Positions 10,441-21,074 of a DNA stretch of 64,000 nt are shown one piece after another; the stretch's first letter is position 1; every line of letters begins with the position of its first letter. Made by a program: the position numbers and the translations under genes. Source of the stretch: Protonemura montana (Eukaryota > Arthropoda > Insecta > Plecoptera > Nemouridae); assembly GCA_947568835.1 (NCBI GenBank), contig OX387607.1:18937277-19001276 (forward strand). The letters are read 5' to 3'. The notes under the pieces were generated by a model. That model was not told where the DNA came from and made no database searches. It worked only from the letters and a program-made list of their open reading frames with translations.

Positions 10441-11033
10441 CCTTTTAACCTAACCCAGAGGATATCCATTCATTGCAATACACTTCTAGAAACTTATCCT
10501 ACAGATAGCGTATCTATAGGATAGCTATCTGTAACATTTTCCAAACGCTATCTACACATTGTAATTTCGAGTATAACTCTAGTTTATCTAAAACACCCTA
10601 ATTTATACTAATCTGCTGGTCACGTGCTACTGACTAGCACGCCCTCTATGTGGGTCTTCCTAGACTACATAGAGGGTTGTGAGGTAAGATTCCCCCATCT
10701 AGTGTGACTGGTGGCAAGCCACCTCTTACCCCACAATATGCCCCCCCCCTAATTATTTATTTATTTTAATTTTGACGTGACTTCGTCTTAAAGTACATTA
10801 TATATATATTATATTATATTGCATGTACGTATTTGCTCTCCAAAATGGCAAATGTGTAACAAGCCCTACAGTCTACAGAAAGCAACTTCGACAGAATGCG
10901 ATTTATTATCATTCAATAGCTCAGATAATTCTCTAGACTTACTTTTTTTTTGATTTTCGATAAACTAAATATTGGAGGCGTTAGAGGGGTTGGTGTTTTT
11001 AATGCTCTCCATAAGACCAATTATATCTTTTTG
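10441..11033. repeat. Noncoding, two short hairpins
   Basis: There is no gene. Two perfect 10-bp inverted repeats are visible: 10500-10509 with 10524-10533 (TACAGATAGC) and 10642-10651 with 10667-10676 (CCCTCTATGT). Nothing connects either to a known element. Confidence 0.6.
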
Positions 11034-11467
11034 TAATTGCTTCCTTCCTTTGTTGTATGATGTGCCCTGCTGTTGAAAATCGATTTGATTTGATTTTTCG
11101 ACTGCTCCGTTTGCGCCCACGCAGATTTATTCGATGTACTCGCATCTTGGTCGCTGCTTCTTCTTCTATCGGTTCGTCCATGGCTAACTTTCGGAGCCAA
11201 CTGACCGGGCGCTTGACTTCCGTCGTTACAGTCCCAGGAGCAGTTACCTGTTTCTTTTTGTCAGGGTCGACATGGCATACACATTTCGACCAAGTCTTTG
11301 GCTGATTATGTAAGGACCAGTTCTCTTCTTAGCTAATGAACTGCATATGCCTTTGCTTGCATCACTCAGTGCATGACTGTCACGAAGAACTAGCTGACCC
11401 TTTTCAAATTCTTTGTCCAGCCGTTGTGAGCAGGGCATCGAACCGAAATTAATATCGGTTCGGGTTC
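11034..11467 (-). repeat. 434-bp Ty3/gypsy pol C-terminal segment, copy 2
   Basis: This is a near-identical copy of 7645-8078, same length and same orientation, including the same frameshift after NVY. Flanks on both sides differ from those of copy 1, and no target-site duplication is visible. Confidence 0.85.
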
Positions 11468-12004
11468 AGTTTTTTTCCCTTCGGGCTGCTTGGGATCGGA
11501 TTCCAAAGGGGCATGGGTTTAAGTTCAATCAAGCGATAGTTTTTGCAAATTTTGTTTATTATATTTTTCCAACAATAAAGTGATAGACATTTAAATGTTT
11601 GCAGTAATGTACTGGATGAAAATGGTACTTTTGGATCGATGTTTAATTTTGATTAGGTAGTATAAAAAATATCAACCAAGTTATGGCATAATATCATAGT
11701 TTTAAGTTGTTATAATATAACTAATAACTACCATAATAACTAAATAATATTAATAACTATATAGTAACTAATATGTCCTACGAAATAGGTTTGAAATAGA
11801 TACGAACTGCAGACTGTAAACTGGGTCTCGACAGTCGATACAATGTACTCATAAATTTGCAAATTTACCTTCATAATCACGTTACAGCCGTCTATTCTGC
11901 AACTTGATTCCTTTTTGGCGTAGCTTTAACTAAAATATTTCCTGATCTTGCTTTCTTGTTTGCGCCCCATGATTCAAAGGTGTACATAAAACACAAGAGC
12001 GTAA
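11468..12004. other. No gene seen
   Basis: AT-rich sequence with no recognisable coding or repeat feature. Harbinger family C starts at 12005. Confidence 0.5.
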
Positions 12005-12398
12005 AGGTAGGTTCCCACTCGCGAATATTTTGCGAATTCGCGACGCGAATCCGCCGAATATTCGTCGTTTTGGTTTCGACTCGCGATCAGTTGCGTTTTC
12101 GCGTTGCGATTAAACACCGCCTGGCGGTGCTTTTGAAACTAAATGAACAGCTGACTAAAGACTGGGAAGTGTCTTTAAATTGTTTTTGAATTGTCAGTTG
12201 ACAGAATAGTAAACTTAATTTCAGTTACGCGTTTTCTAGCAGTATTTTTTAGCAGTTTATTACAGATATTTTTTCCAATAATTTTTTGCTTGGCAGTGTT
12301 GTATAGAATAGTGGTTGTCATTGTTGCATAACTTTTGCTAATTCAAATCAAATTACAGTATTTCAATTAGTCTCTATAATTAGTCTCATCTCACAAAG

Positions 12399-12560
12399 AT
12401 GAGACCATCAACTCGTCACAGGCGAAGAATATTAGTAGCTCTCCTTCTCTTGAGGAGGATTCAAGCTCGTCGTCTTCCAGATATAACGTTCACACGAAAT
12501 TCCCCAGAGTGGTGGGTTAGGCCAATTTTCGAAGAACGCCAACGCCAAGGACGTACGTGA
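12399..12560 (+). pseudogene. Harbinger transposase N-terminal exon remnant (family C)
   Basis: From ATG at 12399 the frame reads a basic N-terminus, then RNSPEWWVRPIFEERQRQG, the conserved W-V-R-P block that opens Harbinger transposases. A stop follows at 12558. The sequence after that has no transposase homology, so everything from the second exon to the DDE core was deleted. The following AT-rich 500 bp to 13073 holds a plausible AATAAA signal (about 12737) and nothing else. Confidence 0.7.
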
Positions 12561-13073
12561 CAGATTTGCCACCTTCTTCATGGACACCGGGGCTGTGCCC
12601 TGGCAGTGGGCAACACTCCCCGACTATTATTATAACTAAAAAGAGGGTCTTGTCATGCTGATTGGATTGCTATTGTGATTTAAATGAAATAGTGGTGTTC
12701 ACCTACTCAAAGTACAAATTATTTTACTTTGTATGAATAAAAGCTTGCACTTATAAAAATATAAGCTTAGTTACATTTTGTTTACAATAAAGCTTATGTT
12801 ATAAATTTCACTTAGTCATTTTTTATAGAAAAATGCTTTTACGATGTTAAAGATTTCTACCTCTAGTCAGGTTTTTACTTTGTTGTTTGCTGGTCTTGTT
12901 TTAAATTTAAGATAATATATTGATAGACAAGTACAAACATAGTACAATACCTACTTATTTGATTGTTTTAACTGACGATTGCAATTAGATACTTCGTATT
13001 CTTACATAAAAAAATATTACTTTTATTATATTGAAAGAATGTTTAGCTGATTGATGTAGGTTGGCCTAGGGGC

Positions 13074-14108
13074 CTAGTTTGTGTCTTCCTTTGCCAAAAG
13101 CTGGTATATGGATGATTTAAATTCTATCTGTCGTTGAAGAAACATACGGTTTAAGGGACCCACCAACGACAAGCAGAAATGTTCATTCTCGGAGTAATCC
13201 TAAAACAAAAAAGAATTTATTATGAAAGACAATGAATGATTGAATTAACAATTACATGCTTTGGCATGTCTTGCACATGCCTTGCTTGCCTTGCTTGGTT
13301 GTTTAAGAGCAGCTATCAGTGCCAGCTCGGTAGAGTCTTCATCGACAGAAGATTTTCGTCTTTTATTTTTTGGTGGAGCTTTTACTTTCTGAGTAGCCCC
13401 TTCGAGCGGTGACACCGATTGGGAATAGGCTCTTCCTCTACATCCTCCAGTAGAAGAAATGTTTATGCCTCCGCGACTTCGAACCAAACCTCGCCCTAGC
13501 CCAGTATCGAGCCTAATGCTCGAGTCCTGGTCATCATGGTCCGAACACCCACTTCCTTCGGATACATCGACCGATTCAGGATCGACGGGTCGAAACGTAT
13601 AATTTTGTTGCTCGCGCGCTGCCATTTCACCGCTGCATCCAGGTGCGCTGTTGTAGGTAGCTTGTTTGGCCGGGGGCATGTTTGATTCCCTTTTATGGGC
13701 ATCACCATGCTCAAAGTTTGTAAGGAAGTTGAGAGAATCCATTAGGTACCACCTTTTTTTTTGGCTGGCCCCTGCTCCACTTCGCATTTCGATTTTTACT
13801 TCCTTTTGGTTCTTAAGAAAGGTATCCCGTAGGTTTTTCCATTTCTTTTCACATTCTAGAGCTGTGAAACAATAACAATGATATTATAAGCTACCCTAGG
13901 TAATCACACGAGAGATAATAATAATCACCATCAGAGTAAAATACTTGCGGTCCATGTTTAAAATTGAAGCTATTTCAAGCCAAGCTTTATCTTTCACTGG
14001 CCTGTTTTTATTTACTGCCGAACCACTGTTGTACAAACACTCATGATCGCGCACAAGTTCAATCAGCAACTCGGGATCAAAAGAAACAATCATTTTTGTT
14101 AAAACCAA
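13074..14108 (-). CDS. MADF accessory protein of Harbinger family C
   Basis: Exon 1 (14108-13949) begins the MADF domain: FDPELLIELVRDHECLYN, then KDKAWLEIASILNMD. Exon 2 (13861-13245 if it runs to its stop) continues with LECEKKWKNLRDTFLKNQKE and RWYLMDSLNFL. A long Ser/Gly/Pro-rich, probably disordered tail follows. The exons join in frame only if the intron uses a GC donor (GCAAGT at 13948) with a TTTCACAG acceptor; this gives 258 residues. A further exon at 13199-13074 encodes a BESS-like segment (DYSENEHFCLSLVGPLNRMF, QIEFKSSIYQLL) after a good TTTTGTTTTAG acceptor. The only nearby donor (13255) leaves the wrong phase, so either the shorter form is used or this junction has decayed. MADF finds DNA; BESS mediates protein contact. 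Confidence 0.75.
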
Positions 14109-14414
14109 AGATTCTAGGATAGGCTGTTAAAACTGTAACTGTGAATCGCGTACCGACATTGATTCAAACTAGGAACTGTCAAACAAAATTGGACAGGATC
14201 TTACTAGCGAAACCTAGCGTTGAAATAGTGAAACACGGTGACTTCCGGCGAAACCGCGTCGCGAATTCGCTCAAAGTAGAGGCTGGGTCTATAAATTCCG
14301 CAACTGTCCAGCGAAACGCGACGGAAAAAATCCTGGACTGTGATTGGTCGAGCCAAGGTCGAAAGCGAATTCGCGTCGCGAATTCGCAAAATATTCGCGA
14401 GTGGGAACCCACCT

Positions 14415-15152
14415 TTAGACGGAAAACACATTGCGTTTCGGCCTCCAAGAAGCGCAGGATCGTTGTACTACAACTATAAATGTTTCAACAGCATTTTTCT
14501 TCTAGCTCTCGTCGATGCCAATTACAAATTCATCTATGTAGATGTGGGTACGAATGGCCGCGTTAGTGACGGTGGGGTCTACCGGGAATCGGATTTGGCT
14601 GAAGCATTACAGTCAAACACAATTAATGTGCCTCAACCCAGGGCACTTCCACACCGAGAGATGCCAGTGCCCTTTGTCATCGTTGCTGATGATGCTTTCC
14701 CGCTATCCACAAATATTATGAAACCATTTCCAAATCGTGGATTGAGCACCGAGCAAAGAATTCATAACTATAGATTGAGTCGGGCTCGAAGAGTCTCAGA
14801 AAATGTTTTTGGGATATTTTCAAACCGCTTCAGAATTTTTTTGGGTACGATAACCTTAGCACCAGAAAAGGTGCAAATAATAACCCTTGCTGCATGTGCT
14901 TTGCACAACTTTCTGAGGTCTGCACCAGCTTCAAGTTATATGCCTCCTGAATACGTTGACACAGAGCTTGCCAATGGAACAGTGGTACCCGGGGGCTGGA
15001 GGTCAGAAAGGGCTACCTTGAGAAGCATCGATGCAGGCTCTTCCGGGAACAGAGTAGCGCGAGCGCCCATTGCGGTTCGAGAGGAGTACAAGGAATATTT
15101 CATAGGACCAGGAGCCGTGGGCTGGCAGAAGGATTACATTTTTAAAACGTAA
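14415..15152 (+). pseudogene. Harbinger transposase catalytic region (element B1), 5' end missing
   Basis: The frame encodes most of a DDE_Tnp_4 domain: LDGKHIAFRPP, LLALVDANYKFIYVDVGTNG (catalytic Asp region), SDGGVY, FVIVADDAFPLSTNIMKPFP (second Asp region), [20 protein letters not shown] (Glu/helix region, with Val before the Asn-Val-Phe-Gly block), ALHNFLR, and the C-terminal PGAVGWQKDYIF. It starts exactly at the TTA beside the right end of element C, in the codon before DGKH. The upstream exons are not found on the other side of element C. It converges on the MADF gene, with stops 94 bp apart. Confidence 0.85.
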
Positions 15153-15663
15153 CCACCCATACATGGTGAAGAGATTAGTAGGTACAAAAAATGTACATAT
15201 CAATAAATACAACTATTCAGAGAAATGTATGATTTAATTATGAATTTACAAAGAATCTTCTTCATACTCGATGCTTTTTGAAATCAATTGCTGGATTTCT
15301 GATTTTAGTTTTCTAACATTAATAGCATCTTTCAGCATACCCATTTCTATCCCTACCCAATTCCCAAATGGTATGACTCGAAACGGGTCAACCACAGGAT
15401 TTGCCCGCAGGGCCATGACGCTTGTAATGGCATCTTTTGCAATGGAGGAGACGATGGATTGCGGTGATGGAGACGGTGTATCTGGAATTTAAACAAATTA
15501 TACATTATTCGCAAAATAACATTTAATTTTAGCCATATATTGTGAGCCCATTAAAGGTGAAAAGCATATTGCCCATGCTGGCGAAACGTCGACCAAAGTC
15601 CTTTTAGGTTCGCAAGTCAATTTCAACAGACACTCACACGTACAAGTTAAAACCTTGAGATGA

Positions 15664-15794
15664 TCTCTTATTTAAATTGCAAACGGCTTGCAATGCGCGG
15701 GGTATTTTCTTATTATCAACACTAATCCCCCGTGTAGTGTTGATAATAATAAAATGCCCCGCGCATTGCAAGCCGTTTGCAATTTAAATAAGAG
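15664..15794. repeat. Near-perfect 60-bp inverted repeat (cruciform)
   Basis: Arms 15664-15723 and 15736-15794 pair almost completely around a 12-bp loop. The arms contain GCGCGGGGTATTTT and its complement. A related sequence (CCCCGCGCATTGCAAGC) lies beside the tRNA-like satellite at 63805-63830, which links the two loci to one repeat family. Confidence 0.85.
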
Positions 15795-15974
15795 TTCATC
15801 TCAATACAGCCACGAATCCAATGTCAAATTGTAGTTATTCGAGATTGACAGGTTGTGACGTGATATAGCGTCACTAGAATCAGAGTGACTGTGAGTATTC
15901 ACAGCCTCGTGGTTCTACTCCTTGGAGATCCGTCATTCTCATCAAATACACTAAAATCGTCTCAAAAAGCCAGT

Positions 15975-16046
15975 GTCCAAATAGCACAGTGGTCAGAGCA
16001 ACACCCGCGATAGGTGGAGACCGGGGTTCGATCCCCCGTTTGGGCA
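15975..16046 (+). repeat. tRNA-like sequence, probably the head or tail of a SINE
   Basis: The 72 nt fold like a tRNA. A 7-bp acceptor stem (GTCCAAA with TTTGGGC, one G-T pair) and a perfect T arm (CGGGG-TTCGATC-CCCCG) are present, with A box TAGCACAGTGG and B box GGTTCGATCC. The anticodon loop lacks the invariant U33, so it is unlikely to be a working tRNA. It belongs to the same family as the satellite at 62604-63767. Confidence 0.7.
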
Positions 16047-17134
16047 TCAATTTTGTACATCCAAATAAATAAAAAAAAAATGTACATCCAATTGATACAA
16101 TTCAATTCAAGTACCTTTCTTTGCAAGCGGTAGCTTCACCGAATGGTATTCCTCCTCGTCCTCCTCGCTCTCTTCATCACCGAATTGCCTCTCAAGTTCT
16201 TCGTCGAACGTGATATCAAAAGAGTTTTCCTCCGATGGGTTATTCTCCGTCTACAGGGATTGCAAAGAAAGATTTAACAGTTTTTCTAGTTGTGACCATT
16301 TGTTGTGTAACAGTAGTGAGTTCCGTTACTATTGCAGCTGATAAGATGGGCGGCACGCGGCACTTACCGAGCTAAGAGTTTTTGATTGTGCAGCATTCGA
16401 AATCCCTTTCAAGTGCACAATGTGAACTTCCAAAAACTTTAGTCGTTCAAAGCACCACAGTGAAGGTGCAAAAATGCTGTCGGTGCCGCATCCGCTCTTG
16501 CGCGATGCGCGCACCTTGGCACAAGCTTCTATGAACTGGGTCCGCAAACCTGCCAGCTTCTTTTTAATGCCTTCAGCCGTCACGTTTGGCCGAACATCTC
16601 TCATCTCGGCTGCAATTTTTTCAAGTGCCGCCTGCCGTTGGTTTCCGTGAAATTTAGACAAAAAAGTAATTACAATTGCAAATCTAAACCACCTCGACCC
16701 ATGGTTTGAGGTTAGCTAGTTACAAATATTGATATGGGTTATGAGCGAACGATAAATAAATACCTGTTCCGGTAATCTTCATTTCCTACAGCGTAGAGGC
16801 ACACATGTTGTTCAAAGAGAGTAATTAATTTAGAAGATGCTTCCCTCGTCCACGAGAATTTACCTTCGACGCTTGGTGTCGCCATTTTCTAGCAGACAGA
16901 CCTGTGTCGTTCTGGTCAATAGAGCCAGCTACGTCACGGAGATACTGAGCTGTGATTGGTCGTTTACAAAAATGTTGTCGAAAAGATGTTGAGATTTAGG
17001 ACAATTCCTAATTGAAAAACCTTGCGCCCAATCTTTTGCCGCATAAGTTGCGCACAAGGTTTTAGCACATTTTTCTGATTTACACGGTAAAAACCTTGCG
17101 CACATTTATGTTGGAAAAGATGTTGGAAAAAGTT

Positions 17135-17165
17135 TTTAGAAAAATGTGTCCGTGTAATTCAGGCT
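17135..17165 (-). repeat. Right terminal repeat of Harbinger B1
   Basis: The end CCGTGTAATTCAGGCT is followed by TAA (17166-17168). The same end, followed by TTA, closes element B2 at 22297, which defines TIR family B. No left end was found. Confidence 0.65.
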
Positions 17166-17344
17166 TAATAAATGGAAATGCAAATTTACATTCAAATTTT
17201 AATTGTAAGTAATCTAAAGTTGAAAATAATTGAAGTTAGTAGACGTAAGTAAAAAATTGAACATTTTTTGACAATTTTAGTGATCCTCCGACGAAAAGTT
17301 GGAATACCTAGATTCCGAAATTTTTAAAGTGTGGTAGTTAATGA

Positions 17345-17830
17345 GCAGTTTTTTTTTATCGTTCAAATGTTAGGCGGTTTCGGAGAGGGTTGTGAACGGA
17401 TGACCAGTTTGAAAACACTCTTTCAAGTTGCGCTGAGGACGCTGGAACATTTAGTAATTTTCAGCCAAGTCAGAATGGTTTTGTTTCGCAAGGCCCCGGA
17501 AGGTGCGTGGGTTAATGACATTCTTAGTTGAAAGAATACCAATAATGCCAGTCTTTGATTTTAACTCTACCAAGCTATCCAAGCCCTTGGCTGAGAGCTC
17601 CTCTGGCAGAAACCCGTCAATCTCATCTTGGTGGCTAAGCTCAAGCTTCTTTCCTAGATAAACTGGGTGAAGGTAATTGGCAGTGAGATTATACTCATTA
17701 AGAGCATATTCCCTTATTTTCTTCAAAGGGGCTGCTATTAACGTAGAATATCCAGGTGGGAACTTGAGTCTCAGCCACTCCTTGGTTGCATCAGCTCGGT
17801 CACCTACAGGCTTTTAAAACCTATAAAAGA
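17345..17830 (-). pseudogene. hAT transposase C-terminal relic
   Basis: Minus-strand frames show WLRLKFPPGYSTLIAAPLKK, YNLTANYLHPVYLGKKLE, and the dimerisation block NVPASSAQLERVFSNWSSVH followed by NPLRNRLTFER and a stop. That block holds the conserved A-S-S-x-x-x-E-R-x-F-S motif of hAT transposases. A frame change lies between the parts, and the N-terminal two thirds are missing. Confidence 0.75.
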
Positions 17831-17970
17831 CAATATCGTTGAACTATTGCTGTTTCAACCAAAATAAAAAAAATCACAGTAATAATTCTACCCTCATTTT
17901 TAGATTAGGTTGCCCTGCAAAACATATGAACTCAAAGTCGCTCGCAGACTTACAGTAATTTAATTTAAAA

Positions 17971-18508
17971 ATGACAGAAACATATCCCGAGACGCACCGA
18001 ATTTTCAATTATCGCTTGTCCAGAGCTAGAAGAGTAATTGAAAACGCTTTTGGAATAATGGTAGCTCGATGGCGTATATTTCATCGCGTAATTCATGCCG
18101 GTCCAGAAAACGTAGACAACGTTATAAAAGCAGTGGTTTGCCTTCATAACTTCTTAAAAAAATCTAATCTGTATTTTTTTTTTTTTTTTGTATTTGTATT
18201 TTGTTTTATTTCCTTTTTGATCACATACATGATATTGGACACGTCACGTAATTTGTTGACCTGCTACCTTTGTTGACCGAGAAGAAGAAAGTGTGGTACT
18301 TGAAGGAGGTTGGCGGCTAGAAGCAGGAGACGGAAACGGATTCATGCAAACGTTGAATACTCTTCCCCGTAGACTGGCCTCAAGAAATTTGTCTGTATCG
18401 GCACAAAGAATACGTACCCGCATGACTGAATACGTCAACTCACCAGAAGGATCAGTGAAATGGCAGCTTTCTCGAGTTCGAGAAGGACAAATCGTTTTTC
18501 AAAATTGA
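17971..18508 (+). pseudogene. Harbinger transposase C-terminal region (element A2)
   Basis: The first part (from 17971) reads [20 protein letters not shown] and [12 protein letters not shown], the helical end of the DDE_Tnp_4 domain. The second part (18270-18508) has GGWRLEAGDGNGFMQ, SRNLSVSAQRIRTRM and SPEGSVKWQLSRVREGQ. About 90 bp of T-rich sequence (18170-18265) separates them and puts them in different frames. The gene converges on the A2 MADF gene. Confidence 0.8.
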
Positions 18509-19165
18509 ATATGGAGTAGAAATCCATATCGATTCGACATCTATTCGATAGAATCGAAACAGTTTCAATTAGATAATAAAAACAACCGTTTCTTGGCCAA
18601 GTATCAACATTTAATTTCAGAATCCATCTTAAGATAATTGAGACTCGCATCATATTGTGTGTAACCTTAGGTGTAACCATGTTCTGTTATTATCCTGTAC
18701 TTCATTTGTAATCTTTACTTTGAAGAATCTAGGCCTTGATGAAGAGTAGCGGTCACAAAAGTATAATTAAATGAAAAATTGTTAGACTTAGGTATATTAC
18801 CTCTACTAATTGTGTGTAGATATATAATTGAGCTTTATCGCATTTATGGATGAGAAAAAAGCAAGAAAATAGCAAGTGTACTTGGTTTTGGTGTACGATG
18901 ACAAAAGGTATCTGCCCCTGGGCCTAATGAGGTCAAATAAATTGCATTTTTAATGAAAAATGTATCTTTATACCCCAGAGTATTTTGTAGCTAGAAAGAT
19001 CTGCTAAAATTATAAAATTCAATGTCTATTTAACCGATTCCAAAATTATCCGAAAAAAATATAATGAAAATTGAACTGAAATTGCTAGCTACATTAAAAA
19101 AATTAAGAAAGTCATGTGAAGCTAACTAAGATTTTCTTGACTGATATTGTGAGAGTCAAATAAAG
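18509..19165. other. No gene seen between the convergent Harbinger genes
   Basis: AT-rich 3' flanks of the transposase and MADF genes of element A2, with no recognisable feature. Confidence 0.5.
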
Positions 19166-20913
19166 CTAAGGATTTTGCTGATTGATATTGCGGCATTCTG
19201 CTTTAGCCTGCATTGCCAGCAGCATCACATCACACTTAAATTTATCTTTCACCGAGGCTACATTAATATACTGAAGCTCTTGCCCTAAATACTTGGCAAA
19301 GGTTGTGTCTTCATTAACAACCTCAGGAGCTGCCGTCCGGTTCATTAGTGATGCAGCAACATCTGCAACCCTCGCGATGTTTTCTTCCACTGAAGCCTCC
19401 TGCTCCACACGTTTCCTCTTCGGGTTGCTCTTGCTGCAAGAAGATATAGTTCTGAAGGTACTACTGTCTAGTGGGGAACAGCTGGAAGAGGCACGGCTCG
19501 CGCGTGAAGTTCTAGGCGCACTATCAAACACTTGCAGCCGGCCATTGGTCGGTGTGGAATGTACAGAAGCTTGACCAGAAGAACCCTGTACACTGTAATG
19601 GAAAGATAATGTTTGCTTTATATATTCTACACTACCAGTACAGTTACACTACCAGTTGATGTGGTTGTGTTATCTACTAGTTGCCTATTTGACAGTACTC
19701 AAAGCATACAGGCTAGTTTTTAATAAATTGCCAAAATTTAACATTAGGAAGATCCATCACAACCTTGCTAAATTTTAGAAATATAAGAAAAAGTCTGTAC
19801 GGGAGGCCGAAGCACTATTTAAGTGTTTGCTTTAAATTATAGTAACTTTTTCATTTTTTTCTTCTATATTCTACGCTATTATTAGATCTACGCCAATAGG
19901 CCTCGGCCATTTGCCACCTAGCTGCCCTGGCACGTTTCAAACCGCCTGGGTTCCTCTTTCATAATGGTTAGTTTAATTAAAGAAAATGGTTGACTTACAA
20001 ATAGTCGCCCAACAACAGATCATTGGCTAGCTCTTCGTCTGAGCCGTCGCTGAGGTGCTCTGCCACTTTCGAAGCAGTGCCAAATGAGCTGGTGGACGCT
20101 CTCGGCCGAAGATGTGCGTCAAAAAATGCACACATGCCAAACAGTGGCCATGTACTGCACTTTCCGGCAGCTTGACCGCTTTTGGTCGCGGAAAGACGCT
20201 TCTCCTTTGTGTAGCGCTCCCGCAATTGTTTTAAGCGGCATTCACACTGCTCAACTGCCCAACATAAAATAATGGGATGTGAAAAACTAGAGGACCGCAG
20301 GGAAATGAGTAAGATTTATAACATGTATAAGGCAGTGATGGGATATACGGCATGGGATGGAATCACTCAAAGACTGACCAAGGCAAATCACTCGAGTAGG
20401 ATGGACCATAGGTACAAACTATATTACAAAGGTAGCAATACAAACCTTGGAAAGTACTCCTTCCTATCTAAAGCATCCAAGCTTTGGAATGAGATGCCAG
20501 ATAGTGTAGTTAATCATTGGTCAACAAATGTAAATAGCTTCAAATTAAGATTGAAAGATGCTATGTAACCCAACAAAACAAGGGGGAATTTATAATATTT
20601 AAACTGTACACCACTGTGCGAGAAACAAATAAACTAAACATCTAACAATAAATTTAGAGGGTGGTATGTAATCTTAACCTAGAAAATTCTATGACTAGGC
20701 TTGTTCTCGATAGGCGTACTTACCAGACAAATCCATGTGGTGACTTATGGATTTCCATAAATTTTCTCTCACGAATTTATTTTTGTAATCTAGGTTTTTC
20801 TTATCATATAACGCCGTGCAATTCGCGTAGCACGAAATTAACAGCTCGTCTCTTTCCATTGTAAATTCGTTGAGGTTAGAGGATTCGGTGACGTTTCTCG
20901 ATTCAGTTGGCAA
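19166..20913 (-). CDS. MADF accessory protein of Harbinger A2, three exons, intact
   Basis: Exon 1 ends at 20724, and the Met at 20859 (or 20913 in the same frame) starts it: MERDELLISCYANCTALYDK, KFVRENLWKSISHH. Exon 2 is 20254-19999 (EQCECRLKQLRERYTKEKR, WPLFGMCAFFDAHLRPR) and exon 3 is 19592-19166 (Ser/Arg-rich linker, then FAKYLGQELQYINVASVKDK, a BESS-like end). From 20859 the exons total 819 nt, giving 272 residues with no stops, canonical GT-AG sites and matching phases. A 5'-truncated LINE lies in intron 1, only a few bases upstream of the exon 2 acceptor. This is the best-preserved accessory gene in the window, although its transposase partner is dead. Confidence 0.85.
20265..20650 (+). 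mobile_element. 5'-truncated LINE in intron 1 of the A2 MADF gene
   Basis: The plus strand encodes the C-terminal end of a non-LTR reverse transcriptase: KLEDRREMSKIYNMYKAVMG, SSRMDHRYKLYYKGS, SFLSKASKLWNEMPDSVV, ending NSFKLRLKDAM and a stop at 20568. A short 3' UTR follows. The 5' break point lies next to the MADF polypyrimidine tract. No clear target-site duplication was found. Confidence 0.7.
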
Positions 20914-21074
20914 TGGCTGGTTCTGATTGGTTCCTACTAAAGTCAGACTTAAACTTTAGGTCGATAAGTTTGGCATGGTCAAACTTAAAGGTAAAGTTAA
21001 AGTCAATAAAGTCAGAGTCAAGTTGATGTGAACACTCCTATGGATGGGCATACTACAAACACTGGAGTTAAAGT

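Larger units (their letters stand above)
12005..14414. mobile_element. Harbinger element, TIR family C, with gutted transposase
   Basis: The terminal inverted repeats start AGGTRGGTTCCCACTCGCG and continue through GAATATTTTGCGAATTCGCG. They match over about 45 bp at 12005-12050 and 14370-14414. TAA precedes the left end and TTA follows the right end; these are reverse complements rather than the identical TWA expected. Inside are a first-exon remnant of the transposase (plus) and a full-length-looking MADF gene (minus). The right end abuts a codon of another Harbinger transposase. Confidence 0.85.
15246..16885 (-). pseudogene. Four-exon MADF gene of Harbinger B1, one splice site damaged
   Basis: Exons: 16885-16764 (MATPSVEGKFSWTREASSKL), 16644-16368 (MADF core, NVTAEGIKKKLAGLRTQF, KSGCGTDSIFAPSLWCFERL), 16250-16115 (acidic, EEELERQFG-like) and 15481-15246 (C-terminal BESS-like region, FGNWVGIEMGMLKDAINV). 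Lengths 122, 277, 136 and 236 add to 771 nt, or 256 residues, with every phase matching. The only flaw is the acceptor of intron 1. The homologous junction in copy B2 is CTGCAG, but here the dinucleotide at 16646-16645 reads GG instead of AG. Intron 3 holds a palindrome and a tRNA-like SINE (15664-16046). It was probably functional until recently. Confidence 0.8.

Noticed and set aside
15975-16046. Functional tRNA gene
   Set aside because: Stems are good, but the anticodon loop lacks U33, the anticodon stem has a mismatch, and the sequence belongs to a repeat family.
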